This document shows, in pieces, positions 5,883 through 5,952 of a DNA stretch of 5,952 nt. Origin of the DNA: an uncultured Acetatifactor sp. (lineage in GTDB: Bacteria; Bacillota; Clostridia; Lachnospirales; Lachnospiraceae). The translations under genes were made by a program, and so were the position numbers. The notes beneath the pieces were generated by a model. The model saw only the letters and a list, made by a program, of their open reading frames with translations, was not told where the DNA came from and did no database searches. The stretch lies in contig CANQSE010000138.1 of assembly GCA_947626405.1 (NCBI GenBank), forward strand, positions 1 to 5,952. Reading direction: 5' to 3'. Each line of letters opens with the position of its first letter. Position 1 is the stretch's first letter.

Positions 5883-5952
5883 GGGTGGATTCCCGAGTGG
5901 CCAAAGGGGACAGACTGTAAATCTGCTGCAAATTGCTTCGGTGGTTCGAATC
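5883..5952 (+). tRNA. tRNA-Tyr (GTA anticodon), 3' end cut by window
   Basis: The acceptor 5' strand GGGTGGA is 5883-5889, followed by TT at positions 8-9 and a D arm with CCC/GGG stem and the GAGTGGCCAAA loop. The anticodon loop is CTGTAAA (5915-5921) with GTA at 5917-5919, decoding Tyr. A long variable arm (about 5927-5939), as expected for class II tRNA-Tyr, precedes the T arm GGTGG plus loop TTCGAAT (5945-5951). The window stops at the first base of the T-stem 3' strand, so the acceptor 3' strand and any encoded CCA are unseen. The outermost anticodon-stem pair is A5910 opposite C5926 (27-43), a mismatch; the other four pairs are regular. Confidence 0.93.

Noticed and set aside
5720..5920. 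66-codon + strand open frame reaching into the tRNA
   Set aside because: It begins at TTG inside a hairpin loop, lacks a ribosome binding site and overlaps the tRNA-Tyr gene.

Overview
The window most resembles a clostridial Firmicute, probably Lachnospiraceae or a close relative. This rests on the OmpR/PhoB two-component genes with tightly overlapping reading frames, a recognisable remnant of LL-diaminopimelate aminotransferase (dapL, the one-step lysine/peptidoglycan route common in Clostridia), roughly balanced base composition and the style of the tRNA-Tyr gene. The family assignment is an inference; no 16S or marker gene is present.

Positions 2-3453 hold one compact + strand operon of four genes. 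First is the end of a protein with a Ca-binding-like DxDGDG loop, possibly continuing upstream of the window. It is followed by an OmpR-family response regulator, a membrane sensor histidine kinase, and a membrane-anchored or exported protein with a PepSY-like C-terminal segment. Gene 1 overlaps gene 2 by 8 nt, genes 2 and 3 are 3 nt apart, and gene 3 overlaps gene 4 by 11 nt, so co-transcription and translational coupling are very likely. A plausible reading is a signalling unit in which the kinase senses something outside the cell, the regulator changes transcription, and the two flanking proteins act as accessory sensors or modulators.

Positions 3454-3971 contain no intact gene. The first ~150 nt are GC-rich and dense in complementary segments that can fold into a pseudoknot and a three-way junction. 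A 16-nt sequence that recurs near the right end comes next, then a promoter-like pair, and then a broken dapL. In dapL an N-terminal piece and the C-terminal ~45 codons are joined in different frames with the middle missing.

Positions 3972-5687 encode a 571-residue polytopic membrane protein. It has the layout of a GT-C type (lipid-linked sugar using) glycosyltransferase, with an acidic first outside loop and a C-terminal extracytoplasmic domain. Its Shine-Dalgarno sequence overlaps the stop codon of the dapL remnant.

Positions 5688-5882 are intergenic, with a hairpin plus T-run that could end the membrane-protein transcript, the second copy of the 16-nt repeat, and a good sigma-A type promoter. 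That promoter faces a tRNA-Tyr(GTA) gene, which starts at 5883 and is cut by the window end. No insertion sequence, CRISPR array, phage or defence gene is visible. The non-routine parts are the structured element, the dapL scar and the repeat placed upstream of both promoter candidates.
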